64,000 nucleotides of DNA from Chthonomonas sp. UBA1950 (GTDB lineage Bacteria > Armatimonadota > Fimbriimonadia > Fimbriimonadales > Fimbriimonadaceae). The notes beneath the pieces are model-generated. The model had not been told where the DNA came from, did no database searches, and saw only the letters and a list, made by a program, of their open reading frames with translations. Each line of letters begins with the position of its first letter. The stretch's first letter is position 1. The stretch spans positions 4,800 through 68,799 of the forward strand of contig DDEQ01000036.1 in assembly GCA_002336105.1 (NCBI GenBank), read 5' to 3'. A program made the position numbers and the translations under genes. Below, piece after piece: positions 1 through 7,893 of the stretch.

Positions 1-438
1 TGAGGACGTGTAAGACAAACTTCTGGACTGACCCACTTTCAGAAGATTTGAAGGAAGTATAATCCCGCTGATTTCGTCAGAGTGAGCAGCATCGGATTTA
101 CTTTCGATGACTGTCGAGTACTGAAGATGCGCGTAGGTTTTCATGATGGCCCGGTTCGATGTTTTCGATGATTCGGCCCACTCCCCCAAATCAATTAGGC
201 AATACCCTCTAGCGCCGGCATATTTGCACTTTATCATTTCGATCGTATCCGACAGTGCTTGAAGTACGTAATAGGGAGTGTCCGGAGAGCATCCACACGA
301 TGCAACATATCCTTTTCTCTGAGCGGTCAAAAGTATGTACAGGTCCTGTACTCTTGAACGATGTTCTGATGTATTTGGACTAGCTGCTATCAACCAAGGG
401 GCCAAACAGAATACCGTCAAGACTCCTTGCGTGAGCAA
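1..438 (-). CDS. Truncated exported protein with CGC motif (partial at left edge)
   Basis: An open frame of 146 codons runs leftward from a TTG at 438 to the window edge with no stop; an in-frame TAG lies just upstream, so the gene must start near here. The first 19 or so residues are hydrophobic and end in IAAS, which looks like a signal peptide. Around residues 43-51 there is GYVASCGCS, and about 30 residues later LIDLGEW. That spacing resembles the N-terminus of exported metallophosphatase/5'-nucleotidase-like proteins of planctomycetes and relatives (CGC, then an LLVDAGD-like strand), but this is pattern memory and not proof. The start is uncertain because no good Shine-Dalgarno is positioned for TTG 438; an AAGGAG lies inside the first codons. 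The product is unknown and the C-terminal part is outside the window. Confidence 0.5.
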   Translation of the reverse strand, partial: MLTQGVLTVFCLAPWLIAASPNTSEHRSRVQDLYILLTAQRKGYVASCGCSPDTPYYVLQALSDTIEMIKCKYAGARGYCLIDLGEWAESSKTSNRAIMKTYAHLQYSTVIESKSDAAHSDEISGIILPSNLLKVGQSRSLSYTSS

Positions 439-679
439 TTTAGTTCTCTAGTCACGATGGTATGCCTGATTCATCCATGCACATAATACGGTAACAAATT
501 TGATATTATGCATGAGGTTCAATTTTTGCGACGACAATGACAATCTATCATATTTGTGACGATCAGTACTCAACTGTCTGGCTCCTTAAACTAATATATA
601 GATAACACGGAGGAATTCGATACGTTGTACTGATTAAGGTGATGATACTGTAAGCCAGACCGTTCGTGATAACATCGCA
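439..679. other. AT-rich intergenic stretch
   Basis: About 240 bases between two leftward genes. It is visibly richer in A and T than the flanking GC-rich gene to the right. I see no open frame of useful length, no tRNA and no strong terminator hairpin. It presumably carries the promoter of the truncated gene to its left, but no convincing -35/-10 pair can be named. Confidence 0.4.
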
Positions 680-1342
680 CTAACCGACCATCACCGTCCC
701 GACAACTACCGACTCGCCCATCCGACCCGACGACCCTTCCACGAACCTTTCCGCGCACGAGTACGCGCCGGGAGAGGCGGCAACGTTGGACGATAGCGAG
801 CCGGCGACGAACGAAACGAAGCCCGCCGACCGGTAGCCGTCCGGTTTAGGTGCGTTGTTCGGGCCAGAAAGGCGCTGGATCAGCAGTTCTGTCACCATGC
901 CAGCGGCGTTCGCGCGGTCGGCGGTGAACCGAATTTGCCCCGACAACCCCACCACCGAGACCCGCACAATGTCGCCCAAAAAAACCCCCGAGGGCGGCGT
1001 CATCGGCACCAAAGTGCCCCCGTTCATCTGCAAAAACTTCGTTCCAAGGCGCACGAACACGTTGTAAGCCTTCGGCGCAACCACCATCGCGGTTTGCGGA
1101 TTGCGCGTCGCAAGGGTCCCCGCGTAAGCTCTCCACGCCGCTGCTTGCTCCGCCGAAAGTGCATCCCAGGCGCGGTTCACACTGGCGAGGTTGGCCCCCA
1201 TCTGCCGCTGTTTTGGCGTTCGCTCATTCAGATTCTCAGGTCGTGATCGCATGATCGTCCCGCCGACCGTGTGGACCATGACGACGTTTCCAAGTCGTCC
1301 GCTGAGTGGTCCAAACCCTGCTCCCATCGTCATCTTTGCCAT
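680..1342 (-). CDS. Hypothetical protein with SGRLGNVV N-terminal motif
   Basis: I do not recognise a function. Translation from the ATG at 1342 gives about 220 residues beginning MAKMTMGAGFGPLSGRLGN, followed by a stretch with RTPKQRQMG and an AWRAYAG segment. The N-terminus is similar in style to DUF6266-type proteins of unknown role (GxxSGxxG followed by a polar region with TPxQ). The frame remains open to a TTG at 1375 and also has an ATG at 1357; none of the three has a clear ribosome-binding site. The gene is markedly GC-rich compared with the DNA to its left, which suggests separate origin. It has no signal peptide or membrane helix and no operon partner. Confidence 0.55.
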   Translation of the reverse strand: MAKMTMGAGFGPLSGRLGNVVMVHTVGGTIMRSRPENLNERTPKQRQMGANLASVNRAWDALSAEQAAAWRAYAGTLATRNPQTAMVVAPKAYNVFVRLGTKFLQMNGGTLVPMTPPSGVFLGDIVRVSVVGLSGQIRFTADRANAAGMVTELLIQRLSGPNNAPKPDGYRSAGFVSFVAGSLSSNVAASPGAYSCAERFVEGSSGRMGESVVVGTVMVG

Positions 1343-1553
1343 AGTGCATATAATCATCGGCTTAAAAAGGTGCAATAAATAGGCGTAATAACGTTCAATA
1401 GCGTCGTCTGAACGTCGGTAGACCCTCGGTGAAACGTCAAATTACAAAACATCCACCTTCGTTCAGGCCCTGCGCAGGGTCTCAAGAACGCGAGATCAGC
1501 GCAAACGTGCGGTTTTTTCTATCTTTCATCGCAAAAGTGGCACACTGTTCACC

Positions 1554-2336
1554 ATGAGCTCCGACATTCAGGCTGTTCAAACCGCGTACCGACGCAAGCT
1601 GCTGAGCACATGGCCGTCGATGGCGTCGAAGCGGGTGCTTGAACTTGGATGTGGGCAGGGCGACACGACGGCGGTTCTGGCCGAGGCGGTCGGTCAAGAC
1701 GGTTTAGTGGTGGCGGTGGACCCTGCTTCGCCCGACTACGGCGCGCCGATGACCTTGGGGCAGGCGACCCAACTCATCGCGGCGTCGGATGTTGGTTCAC
1801 AGGTCGACTTTCGATTGGGTTTCGACCTGCTATCGAGAGCCTCTGAGTTACAGCAAGAATTCGATATCGTCATCTTTTCGCACTGTTCTTGGTACTTTTC
1901 TTCTTCCGAACTCCTCGCCAACACCCTATCGGCGGTGAGGCCCCTTGCCAAACGACTATGCTTTGCCGAATGGGATTTGGAGGTCGGTTCCCCTGACCAG
2001 ATTCCGCATCTGCTGGCGGTAACGATCCAGGGGCAGATTGAGGCGTTCAAGCCGGAGAGCGAGGCGAACGTGCGGACGCCGCTCAGCCGAAATGCTGTGC
2101 GCGAATTGATCGAGGAAGCGGGGTGGGCGATTGAGGCCGAAACGCTGCTGAACACGCCCGATTTGCAAGACGCAGATTGGGAGATCGGCATGTGTTTGGC
2201 TGCCTGCGAGTCGGAGGCCGACTACCTGCCGGTACGGCTTCGCGATCTTGTGAATAGCCAGGCGACTGCCCTTCGGTCTATCGCAAAACTGAAGGGCAAC
2301 ACGCCGCTGGGAACCTATTCGCTCGTCGCGGTTTAG
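1554..2336 (+). CDS. Class I SAM-dependent methyltransferase
   Basis: A 260-residue soluble protein with the Rossmann-fold methyltransferase signature: motif I VLELGCGQGDT at about residues 28-38 binds S-adenosylmethionine, an acidic motif II (VVAVDPAS) follows at about 52-59, and a motif IV-like FDIVIFSHCSWY lies near residue 103. The C-terminal half is less conserved and probably sets substrate choice, which I cannot tell. It is a single gene; its last four bases overlap the end of the convergent DUF4434 gene. The ATG at 1554 is preceded by a weak purine stretch only. The family assignment is secure, the substrate is unknown. Confidence 0.85.
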   Translation: MSSDIQAVQTAYRRKLLSTWPSMASKRVLELGCGQGDTTAVLAEAVGQDGLVVAVDPASPDYGAPMTLGQATQLIAASDVGSQVDFRLGFDLLSRASELQQEFDIVIFSHCSWYFSSSELLANTLSAVRPLAKRLCFAEWDLEVGSPDQIPHLLAVTIQGQIEAFKPESEANVRTPLSRNAVRELIEEAGWAIEAETLLNTPDLQDADWEIGMCLAACESEADYLPVRLRDLVNSQATALRSIAKLKGNTPLGTYSLVAV

Positions 2337-3235
2337 AGCCCGGCATACTCGCTGTACCGCTCGAACAGGTTGTGCGCGGCAGGGTAACACGAGTTCGGCG
2401 ACATAAAGTGCGGGAACTCAAACGTGATGATTTTCTCGGCTACCTTGCTTGCGGCCTCCATTTTGAACCTGAGATACCGCCAATCTGCGGGCGGGAACTT
2501 GATGGGCATATCGCGATCAAACGTTTCGAGATTCGACCAGATCGACACGCCGTACTTCTCGCCAAGTTTGCCAATCCCTTCGATGAACCTTGGCAGTTCT
2601 TGGTAATGGATTTGTCCATCTTGAAAGGCACAGATATCAAACGATTCTTGTGTCGCATCGAAAATACGGTCCCAATGATCGAATGAGTCATCGAGCGACA
2701 TAACACCGCCGCCCCCCTGCTTTGCGCCTTGCGGGTAGGGCGAAATGAGTACGGGAAGGTCTTTGGCGGCTTTGCAGTGCTTGCCAATGTGGTTGAAAAG
2801 CTCGATGATGTGGGCGTCGTTTTTGCTCGTCTCGTGGCACAGGTACCACCCCTTAAACGACTTGTGATGACCGTATCGCTCGACCACTTCATCAATAAAG
2901 GGGAGGTTCAGTTCGACCTCTTTCCACCATGAACGCGCCCACCAATAATTGCCCGAATCATAGGTGCCCCAGTACAGATTTAGATCATATTCATCCGCAA
3001 GACTTAAAAATATCTCACCCAAGTCTTCGTAGACCGGCAACAGATTTGGGATCGTCTTGGATGGGAATATGCACTTGTTTTGGTAGCCCGCGCGAATGAT
3101 GACAACGGTGTCGATGCCGATCTTTTGATAGAGCTCAAACTCCTTACGCCAGCACTTTTCACCCCAGTTCTGCGATGGAATGTCGTGCGTAATCTCGTCT
3201 AAAAACGTCCCTGTGATGCGCGGCGCGGTTGGCAT
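2333..3235 (-). CDS. DUF4434-type TIM-barrel protein
   Basis: A 300-residue protein without signal peptide. It starts with RITGTFLDEITHDIPSQNW and carries aromatic-rich segments such as NLYWGTYDSGNYWWARSWW and FKGWYLCHE, the pattern of DUF4434 proteins, which are glycoside-hydrolase-like (beta/alpha)8 barrels. The acidic residues in WYLCHETS and SIWSNLETF sit where catalytic carboxylates lie in such barrels, so it may act on a sugar substrate; this is inference. It lies downstream of a sugar-phosphate isomerase-like gene on the same strand, separated by about 80 bases that contain a perfect 11-bp hairpin. It ends in a 4-base convergent overlap with the methyltransferase gene. Confidence 0.7.
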   Translation of the reverse strand: MPTAPRITGTFLDEITHDIPSQNWGEKCWRKEFELYQKIGIDTVVIIRAGYQNKCIFPSKTIPNLLPVYEDLGEIFLSLADEYDLNLYWGTYDSGNYWWARSWWKEVELNLPFIDEVVERYGHHKSFKGWYLCHETSKNDAHIIELFNHIGKHCKAAKDLPVLISPYPQGAKQGGGGVMSLDDSFDHWDRIFDATQESFDICAFQDGQIHYQELPRFIEGIGKLGEKYGVSIWSNLETFDRDMPIKFPPADWRYLRFKMEAASKVAEKIITFEFPHFMSPNSCYPAAHNLFERYSEYAGL

Positions 3236-3266
3236 AGCTGGATTATGGCGGACCGGTCGTGCGATG

Positions 3267-3300
3267 AGGTGTCAGAGGTAGATTTTGCGCTCTGACACCT
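3267..3300. terminator. Perfect 11-bp inverted repeat between two leftward genes
   Basis: AGGTGTCAGAG at 3267-3277 and its exact complement at 3290-3300 enclose a 12-base loop. It sits just after the isomerase-like gene stop (3314, minus strand) and before the DUF4434 start (3235). It has no T-run on either side, so it is either a Rho-independent terminator of poor type, an RNA-stabilising hairpin or an operator. Confidence 0.5.
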
Positions 3301-3313
3301 AAGACGTGGGGCC

Positions 3314-4066
3314 TTACTTTCGACCCTGGGAGATGCCTTCGCCGACGAGATATTTGTAGCTGTCTTCGACGGCCTTCATCATTGGCGTTGCGCATTCGTC
3401 TAGCTCGACAATGTGCCACCCAAGCTTAGAATCGTCTAAGTTTGCAAGAGTAGACTTGATGTCAACGGTGCCAGTTCCGACGGCGACCATCGGTTCGCCT
3501 TGCAATTGAGAGCCATCTTTTACGTGGGCCAAGGCGACATGATCGCGGTACTTCGCCGCCATTTCCTCTGGCTTGTTGGCTTTGAAATTCGAACACCAAT
3601 AGATATCGAGTTCAAGGTTGATGCCTGGCGCGTACTCGAGCAGATAATCGACTTTGAGGCGTCCGTCGATGGATTCGAACTCCATCCAGTGGTTGTGCAT
3701 GCAGAGTGTGATCCCTGCTTTTTGCAGCGTCGGCAACGCGGCGTTGATCTTGTCGGCGGTCTTCTTGATCGCGTCAAGCGTTTCGAACTCCGGGATCCAG
3801 AATCCGACGACGAGGTAGTTCGTACCGAGGTCGCCACATGCGTCAATTGACTTCTGAAGTTGGTCTTGTTCGATGCCGCCCCACGTCGAAGACACGACCA
3901 TCCCCATATCTTCGACGACACCGCGGAACTCTTTGTCTGACAGCCCGTAGCCGCTTCCTTCGACCCCCGTGTAGCCGATGTTTGCAATCTGTTGCAACAC
4001 ATCGAGGTGATTGCCGTCTTTGGCGAGCTCACGAACTGTGTAAAGCTGTATCGAAATGGGTTTCAT
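3314..4066 (-). CDS. Sugar-phosphate isomerase/epimerase-like TIM barrel
   Basis: A 250-residue protein of the xylose-isomerase-like TIM-barrel superfamily (AP endonuclease 2 fold; relatives include IolE and IolH). Visible landmarks are the start SIQLYTVRELAKDG, GVEGSGYG in strand two, TLCMHNHWMEFE with a probable metal-binding His, NLELDIYWC with Glu and Asp, AHVKDG with a conserved His, and the late HIVELDEC with the last metal Glu. The protein has no signal peptide. The substrate cannot be read from sequence. It starts 12 bases after the stop of the DUF3298 gene, so it may be the tail of the long leftward suf transcript or have its own promoter. Confidence 0.8.
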   Translation of the reverse strand: MKPISIQLYTVRELAKDGNHLDVLQQIANIGYTGVEGSGYGLSDKEFRGVVEDMGMVVSSTWGGIEQDQLQKSIDACGDLGTNYLVVGFWIPEFETLDAIKKTADKINAALPTLQKAGITLCMHNHWMEFESIDGRLKVDYLLEYAPGINLELDIYWCSNFKANKPEEMAAKYRDHVALAHVKDGSQLQGEPMVAVGTGTVDIKSTLANLDDSKLGWHIVELDECATPMMKAVEDSYKYLVGEGISQGRK

Positions 4067-4078
4067 TGCGACCGCAGG

Positions 4079-4768
4079 TTACTTCAACAGCGGCTTCAAT
4101 GGACCCTGTGTGTTTAGTTTGCCTGCCAACTCCGCAAAACGAATCTTGATCTCGAAGCTACCGCTTGCATAGCTGCCCGCTGAGTAAGGCTCAAACAGAA
4201 ATGTGATGCCTGCGGGTGTGATGACAAAGTTCGCGGCTTGCTCTTTCGATAGCTCGGTCATCGAGCCATCTTGAACCCAATCGGCGCGGTCGATGCCCTT
4301 GAGCTGTGCGATAACAAGCTCGGAACAGGCCTTTTTCGCATCGACATCTTTGAGGAAGAGGTCTTGTAGCGCAAGGAGTTTAGGCTTGCCGTTGAGGAGT
4401 GCAAAGTTCGACGGCTTGTACCAGTACATGCCATGTGCGCCGCCCATGTAGCTCTCCAAAGTTGAGTAACAGCAGAATAACCCGGGGACGTTGACGCTTA
4501 GGTGTGGCGCTGCGTGATAATAGCGCGGCAGGGCGCGGTCCGGTTCTTCTTTGAGATCTTTCTTTGTCTCGGTGAGGAAAGATTCCAACCCTGAAACCGC
4601 TTCTTTCTTGAGCTTGTCGCTCGCAAAGGTTAGCAAGGGCTCTTTGGATTTGAAACTGAAGTATTGCACCGAGGCTTCCCACACCTTCGGCTTATCTCTC
4701 TTATCGGTCATCACGCTTGGCTGGGGCCAAGCCGTTAGCGCCATAGCGGCGACAAAAGCAATGGACAT
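4079..4768 (-). CDS. Exported DUF3298 (RsiV-like) domain protein
   Basis: A 229-residue protein with a short N-terminal hydrophobic segment (SIAFVAAMALTAW), probably a signal peptide. The C-terminal two thirds match the pattern of DUF3298 as seen in RsiV and related periplasmic proteins: YMGGAHGMYW, a following N-x-x-x-GKPKLLALQDLF, and near the end FLFEPYSAGSYASG. In RsiV this fold binds lysozyme; no such role can be claimed here because the sigma-factor partner is absent. It begins 9 bases after the rrf2 stop, and so may be co-transcribed with the Fe-S genes. Confidence 0.7.
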   Translation of the reverse strand: MSIAFVAAMALTAWPQPSVMTDKRDKPKVWEASVQYFSFKSKEPLLTFASDKLKKEAVSGLESFLTETKKDLKEEPDRALPRYYHAAPHLSVNVPGLFCCYSTLESYMGGAHGMYWYKPSNFALLNGKPKLLALQDLFLKDVDAKKACSELVIAQLKGIDRADWVQDGSMTELSKEQAANFVITPAGITFLFEPYSAGSYASGSFEIKIRFAELAGKLNTQGPLKPLLK

Positions 4769-4777
4769 TGCCGAATT

Positions 4778-5248
4778 CTAGCCGATTCCAGTCATGCGGC
4801 GAGGGATCGTTGTGAAGGTCACATTCGACAACTTGGGCGGTTCGATCAGATCCGCAATCGTGATTCGGTCGACAACCTCATCGACAGCTTTTTGAAGGAC
4901 CTGCCACAGGCTTCGAACGCTACAATCGACGGCCTGAGTACACAAGGCGCTTTCGCCAGCATGTTTCGAACAGAAGTCTGAGTCGTATAGTTTTCCGCCA
5001 AGCGATTCGAGGACTTCGCCCACGAATATCTGGTTGGCCGGTCGGGCGAGCATGTATCCGCCTTGCTGGCCCCGCGTAGAGGTCAAGAACCCGTCTCTTC
5101 GCAGTAGCATCAGCAACTTTGCAACGTGGGTGGTGGTGAGCGCCTCGGCTTTGCTGATTTCAGGAATGGTCATGCTGCCATCGGGACCGCGACGCGCGAT
5201 CTGGAGCAAGCACCTTAAACCATATTCCTCCTGCGATGAGAACTTCAT
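4778..5248 (-). CDS. Rrf2-family transcriptional regulator, probable Fe-S sensor of the suf operon
   Basis: A 156-residue protein with the Rrf2/IscR winged-helix domain from residue 1 (KFSSQEEYGLRCLLQIA) through the wing (TRGQQGGYMLARP, about 58-70). Three cysteines at positions 93, 103 and 109 lie where IscR and related sensors bind a [2Fe-2S] cluster; the first spacing (nine residues between) is wider than the five in E. coli IscR. It is the last gene of the suf cluster, one base after sufT, so autoregulation of the operon by cluster status is likely. A TTGAC-N6-GTCAA repeat over the sufC promoter is a candidate operator. Family call is firm; the ligand is inferred. Confidence 0.88.
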   Translation of the reverse strand: MKFSSQEEYGLRCLLQIARRGPDGSMTIPEISKAEALTTTHVAKLLMLLRRDGFLTSTRGQQGGYMLARPANQIFVGEVLESLGGKLYDSDFCSKHAGESALCTQAVDCSVRSLWQVLQKAVDEVVDRITIADLIEPPKLSNVTFTTIPRRMTGIG

Positions 5249-5249
5249 A

Positions 5250-5621
5250 TCAATCGAACCCTAACATGAGCCGTGTTTCTTCCGGGATCATTTCAACTGT
5301 GAAAGGTGGTTCCCAGGTTAGCTCGACCGATACGTTGCCTATTCCAGGAGTTGCCCGCGCCGCACATTCGACTTCGCCAGGGAGACTACCCGCAACAGGA
5401 CACATCGGTGATGTTAAAGTCATTACGATGTGAACATCCTTGTTGTCAGCAACTTGAATGTCATAGATCAAGCCAAGATCATAAACATTCACCGGAATTT
5501 CCGGATCATAGACCGTTCTTAACTCTTCGACAACCTGCTGCTCAAAGAGCGACCTTTCAATGGAGGTCAGTGGTCTGGTCTCGATAGGATTCAGTTCGCT
5601 CATAGAAATTGGTTTGGGCAT
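5250..5621 (-). CDS. sufT: SufT, MIP18/DUF59 Fe-S assembly factor
   Basis: A 123-residue protein with the DUF59 (MIP18/PaaD-like) core: TVYDPEIPVNVYDLGLIYDI at residues 36-55, then VMTLTSPMCPVAGSLPGE carrying the single reactive cysteine characteristic of the family. SufT proteins help mature Fe-S proteins, probably at the transfer step. Its placement 4 bases after sufU and 1 base before the rrf2 gene supports the name. The N-terminal 15 residues precede the conserved domain; a second ATG at codon 7 is possible as start. Confidence 0.88.
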   Translation of the reverse strand: MPKPISMSELNPIETRPLTSIERSLFEQQVVEELRTVYDPEIPVNVYDLGLIYDIQVADNKDVHIVMTLTSPMCPVAGSLPGEVECAARATPGIGNVSVELTWEPPFTVEMIPEETRLMLGFD

Positions 5622-5625
5622 CGCC

Positions 5626-6075
5626 TTATTCAGTCGTTGCAGACTCGCTTCCTTTCAGTGCGGCGTTCAGCGTGTGCCACGGCAAAGTCGCACACTTGAT
5701 TCGCACCGGATATTCGCGAACCCCAGCGAAAACCTCTAGGTCTCCAAGTTCGGAATGGTCTTGCTCTTGCTCGGTCGAAGTCACCATCTCTTGAAACTCT
5801 TTGAAGATAGCTTCTGCCTCTTCGAGGGTTTTGCCTTTGACAGCCTCAGTCATGAGCGAGGCACTGGCGGTTGAGATAGCGCAACCGTTGCCATCAAAGC
5901 TAATGTCTGTGACCTTTCCATCTTCTGTTTGAACGTAAACGGTTACGTTGTCCCCGCAGAGTGGGTTATGACCGTGAGCTTCGGCATCGGCTTCTTCCAG
6001 CTTGCGCCGGTTTCTCGGATGTCGGTTATGGTCCAAGATCGTTTCTTGATACAGTTCTCTTAAATCGGGATTCAT
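5626..6075 (-). CDS. sufU: SufU, zinc-dependent sulfurtransferase partner of SufS
   Basis: A 149-residue IscU/NifU-N-like protein. The zinc and sulfur ligands typical of SufU are visible: C40 and D42 in LCGDN, C65 in GNGCAIS and C128 in IKCATLPW. The roughly 20-residue insertion between the second and third cysteines, which separates SufU from IscU, is present (EAEAIFKEFQEMV region). It accepts persulfide sulfur from SufS and passes it to the SufBCD scaffold. It follows sufS by 47 bases and precedes sufT by 4 bases. Confidence 0.92.
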   Translation of the reverse strand: MNPDLRELYQETILDHNRHPRNRRKLEEADAEAHGHNPLCGDNVTVYVQTEDGKVTDISFDGNGCAISTASASLMTEAVKGKTLEEAEAIFKEFQEMVTSTEQEQDHSELGDLEVFAGVREYPVRIKCATLPWHTLNAALKGSESATTE

Positions 6076-6122
6076 AAGATTTTTCTGAGTGGAGTTGAGA
6101 TGGCTATCTCCTTACTCACCTC

Positions 6123-7442
6123 CTACGCAAACATTTCCTTAACGTTGCTGACAGCTTTGACCAAAGCCTCCACGTCGGCTTCTGTGTTGTAGAGTGCAAA
6201 CGAAGCCCTCGCCGTGGCAGGAATTCCGTAGCGCGTCATGACAGGCATACAGCAGTGATGACCGGCGCGAACTGCAACGCCTTCAGCGTCTAGGAACGTG
6301 CCGATGTCGTGCGGGTGAACTCCGTCAATGGTGAATGAGATGACGCTGGCCTTTTCTTTGGCTTGACCGTAAATTCGGACACCAGAAACCTGTCTCAATT
6401 GGTCTTCAGCTTGTCGGGCGAGGCGATTCTCATGGTCACTGAACTGGGCGAACGAATGCACTAGCTTTTCCCGTAGGCTCTCCCCTTGTCCGAGTGAGGC
6501 CAAGTACTCTATCGCCGCGCCCAATCCAATGACACCAGAAATATTGGGTGTTCCGGCCTCAAATTTGAAGGGCAATTCTGCAAATGTCGTACCAGAAAAA
6601 TCGACGGTTCGAATCATATCGCCCCCGCCTTGGTAAGGAGGCATGGCTTCGAGGAGAGTCTTTTTTCCGTATAGGACACCGATGCCAGTCGGCGCATAAA
6701 TCTTGTGACAGCTAAGAGTGTAAAAGTCAGCGTCGAGGTCCTGAACGTCAATCGAAAGATGTGGACCCGCTTGGGCACCGTCGACCATCACAAATGCCCC
6801 AATAGCGTGGGCTTTTTGTGACATCAACTTGATTGGATTGATCGTACCAAGAGAGTTGCTGACGTGGTTGACGGCAACTAGGCGAACGCGCCCCTGACCT
6901 AATAGATCATCATAGGCATTCTGATCAATCTCGCCTTGGTCCGTAATGGGGATCGGTTTGACGATTGCGCCCGTTCTTGCCGCAAGAAGCTGCCAAGGCA
7001 CGATATTGGAGTGATGCTCCATGTTCGAGACGAGGAGCACATCACCAGGCTCAAGTGGGCTTAGGCTGCCATTTCCATGAGATGATTTGGGGGAGGCTGT
7101 CGAAAAGAGCGATGCCGCCACCAGGTTAATGCCTTCGCTGCACCCTTTAGTGAAAATGATTTCCTGGGTCGAACTTGCGTTTAGGAATACGCGAACCGTT
7201 TCTCTCGCCTTATCGAATTGAGTGGTCGCCTTCATCGATAAGAAATGCACGCCTCGGTGGACGTTTGCATTGGAGGTCTCCCAATACTCGCGGAGAGCTT
7301 TTATAACAGCAACCGGCTTTTGAGAGGTTGCGGCGTTGTCGAGGTAGACCAAGCGGCGACCGCGAACAAGAGTTTCGAGAATTGGGAAATCCCCACGGAT
7401 TCTTTCGACATCGTAATGTGATGCGAGTGCAGCAGCGCTCAT
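6123..7442 (-). CDS. sufS: SufS cysteine desulfurase
   Basis: A PLP enzyme of 439 residues that releases sulfur from cysteine for Fe-S cluster assembly. Landmarks: YLDNAATSQKP near the start, NVHRGVHFLS, EHHSNIVPW, the PLP-lysine motif SCHKIYAPTGIG, and RAGHHCCMP with the catalytic cysteine. A 15-residue Ser/Gly-rich insertion (around SPKSSHGNGS) interrupts a surface loop. The frame stays open upstream to 7481, but the ATG at 7442 forms an ATGA overlap with the stop of the preceding gene and has AGAGGT six bases upstream, so it is the better start. It pairs with SufU encoded next. Confidence 0.93.
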   Translation of the reverse strand: MSAAALASHYDVERIRGDFPILETLVRGRRLVYLDNAATSQKPVAVIKALREYWETSNANVHRGVHFLSMKATTQFDKARETVRVFLNASSTQEIIFTKGCSEGINLVAASLFSTASPKSSHGNGSLSPLEPGDVLLVSNMEHHSNIVPWQLLAARTGAIVKPIPITDQGEIDQNAYDDLLGQGRVRLVAVNHVSNSLGTINPIKLMSQKAHAIGAFVMVDGAQAGPHLSIDVQDLDADFYTLSCHKIYAPTGIGVLYGKKTLLEAMPPYQGGGDMIRTVDFSGTTFAELPFKFEAGTPNISGVIGLGAAIEYLASLGQGESLREKLVHSFAQFSDHENRLARQAEDQLRQVSGVRIYGQAKEKASVISFTIDGVHPHDIGTFLDAEGVAVRAGHHCCMPVMTRYGIPATARASFALYNTEADVEALVKAVSNVKEMFA

Positions 7443-7888
7443 TGGGCTACCTCTAAACAATGCTTCATCAATTGCAGCCACTCCTGGCGTTGTCGCAGGA
7501 CGAGTTCAGGCTTATCCTTCCCTTGAGCAGCCTGTACGTCGTCTACTAATTTATAGGGGTCGTCAAGCCACTCTGTTGCGGGGCCAGCTTGCCGAAGCCA
7601 ATACTTACTGTTCCAAAAATCGCCTTCGAGGCGGTGAACGATGGCATGCCAAAGTGCTCCTTCGGGAGTCTGTTGGTCTTGGCAAATATCGTGCGCGCGT
7701 TTGAGGTCGTCCAGATAGATCCAAACTCCAGGAACGGCGGCATCAGGAACCTTTTCCAACTGGTCGATCAGGTTGGGCTGAGAATCTAGGGTTGGTAGGT
7801 TGCCGAATACAAGCTTGCTCATCGCAACTTCAGAATCGTACAGTTCGAAGAGCGCGGCAAGGCTTGGTAGTTCGGCAACGTAATCCAT
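7439..7888 (-). CDS. Conserved-looking protein of unknown function inside the suf operon
   Basis: A 149-residue soluble, acidic protein with no signal peptide. The centre has ALWHAIVHRLEGDFWNSKYW, a His- and Trp-rich motif that I recall from hypothetical proteins of Acidobacteria and Planctomycetes with the pattern H-x3-HR-x-x-DF-x-N-x-KYW, so it may be a small conserved family. No cysteine pattern typical of a cluster carrier is present; its two cysteines are far apart. It lies between sufD (5-base gap) and sufS (4-base overlap), so it is certainly co-expressed and may be an accessory to Fe-S assembly. That role is inferred from position only. Confidence 0.75.
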   Translation of the reverse strand: MDYVAELPSLAALFELYDSEVAMSKLVFGNLPTLDSQPNLIDQLEKVPDAAVPGVWIYLDDLKRAHDICQDQQTPEGALWHAIVHRLEGDFWNSKYWLRQAGPATEWLDDPYKLVDDVQAAQGKDKPELVLRQRQEWLQLMKHCLEVAQ

Positions 7889-7893
7889 GAGGT

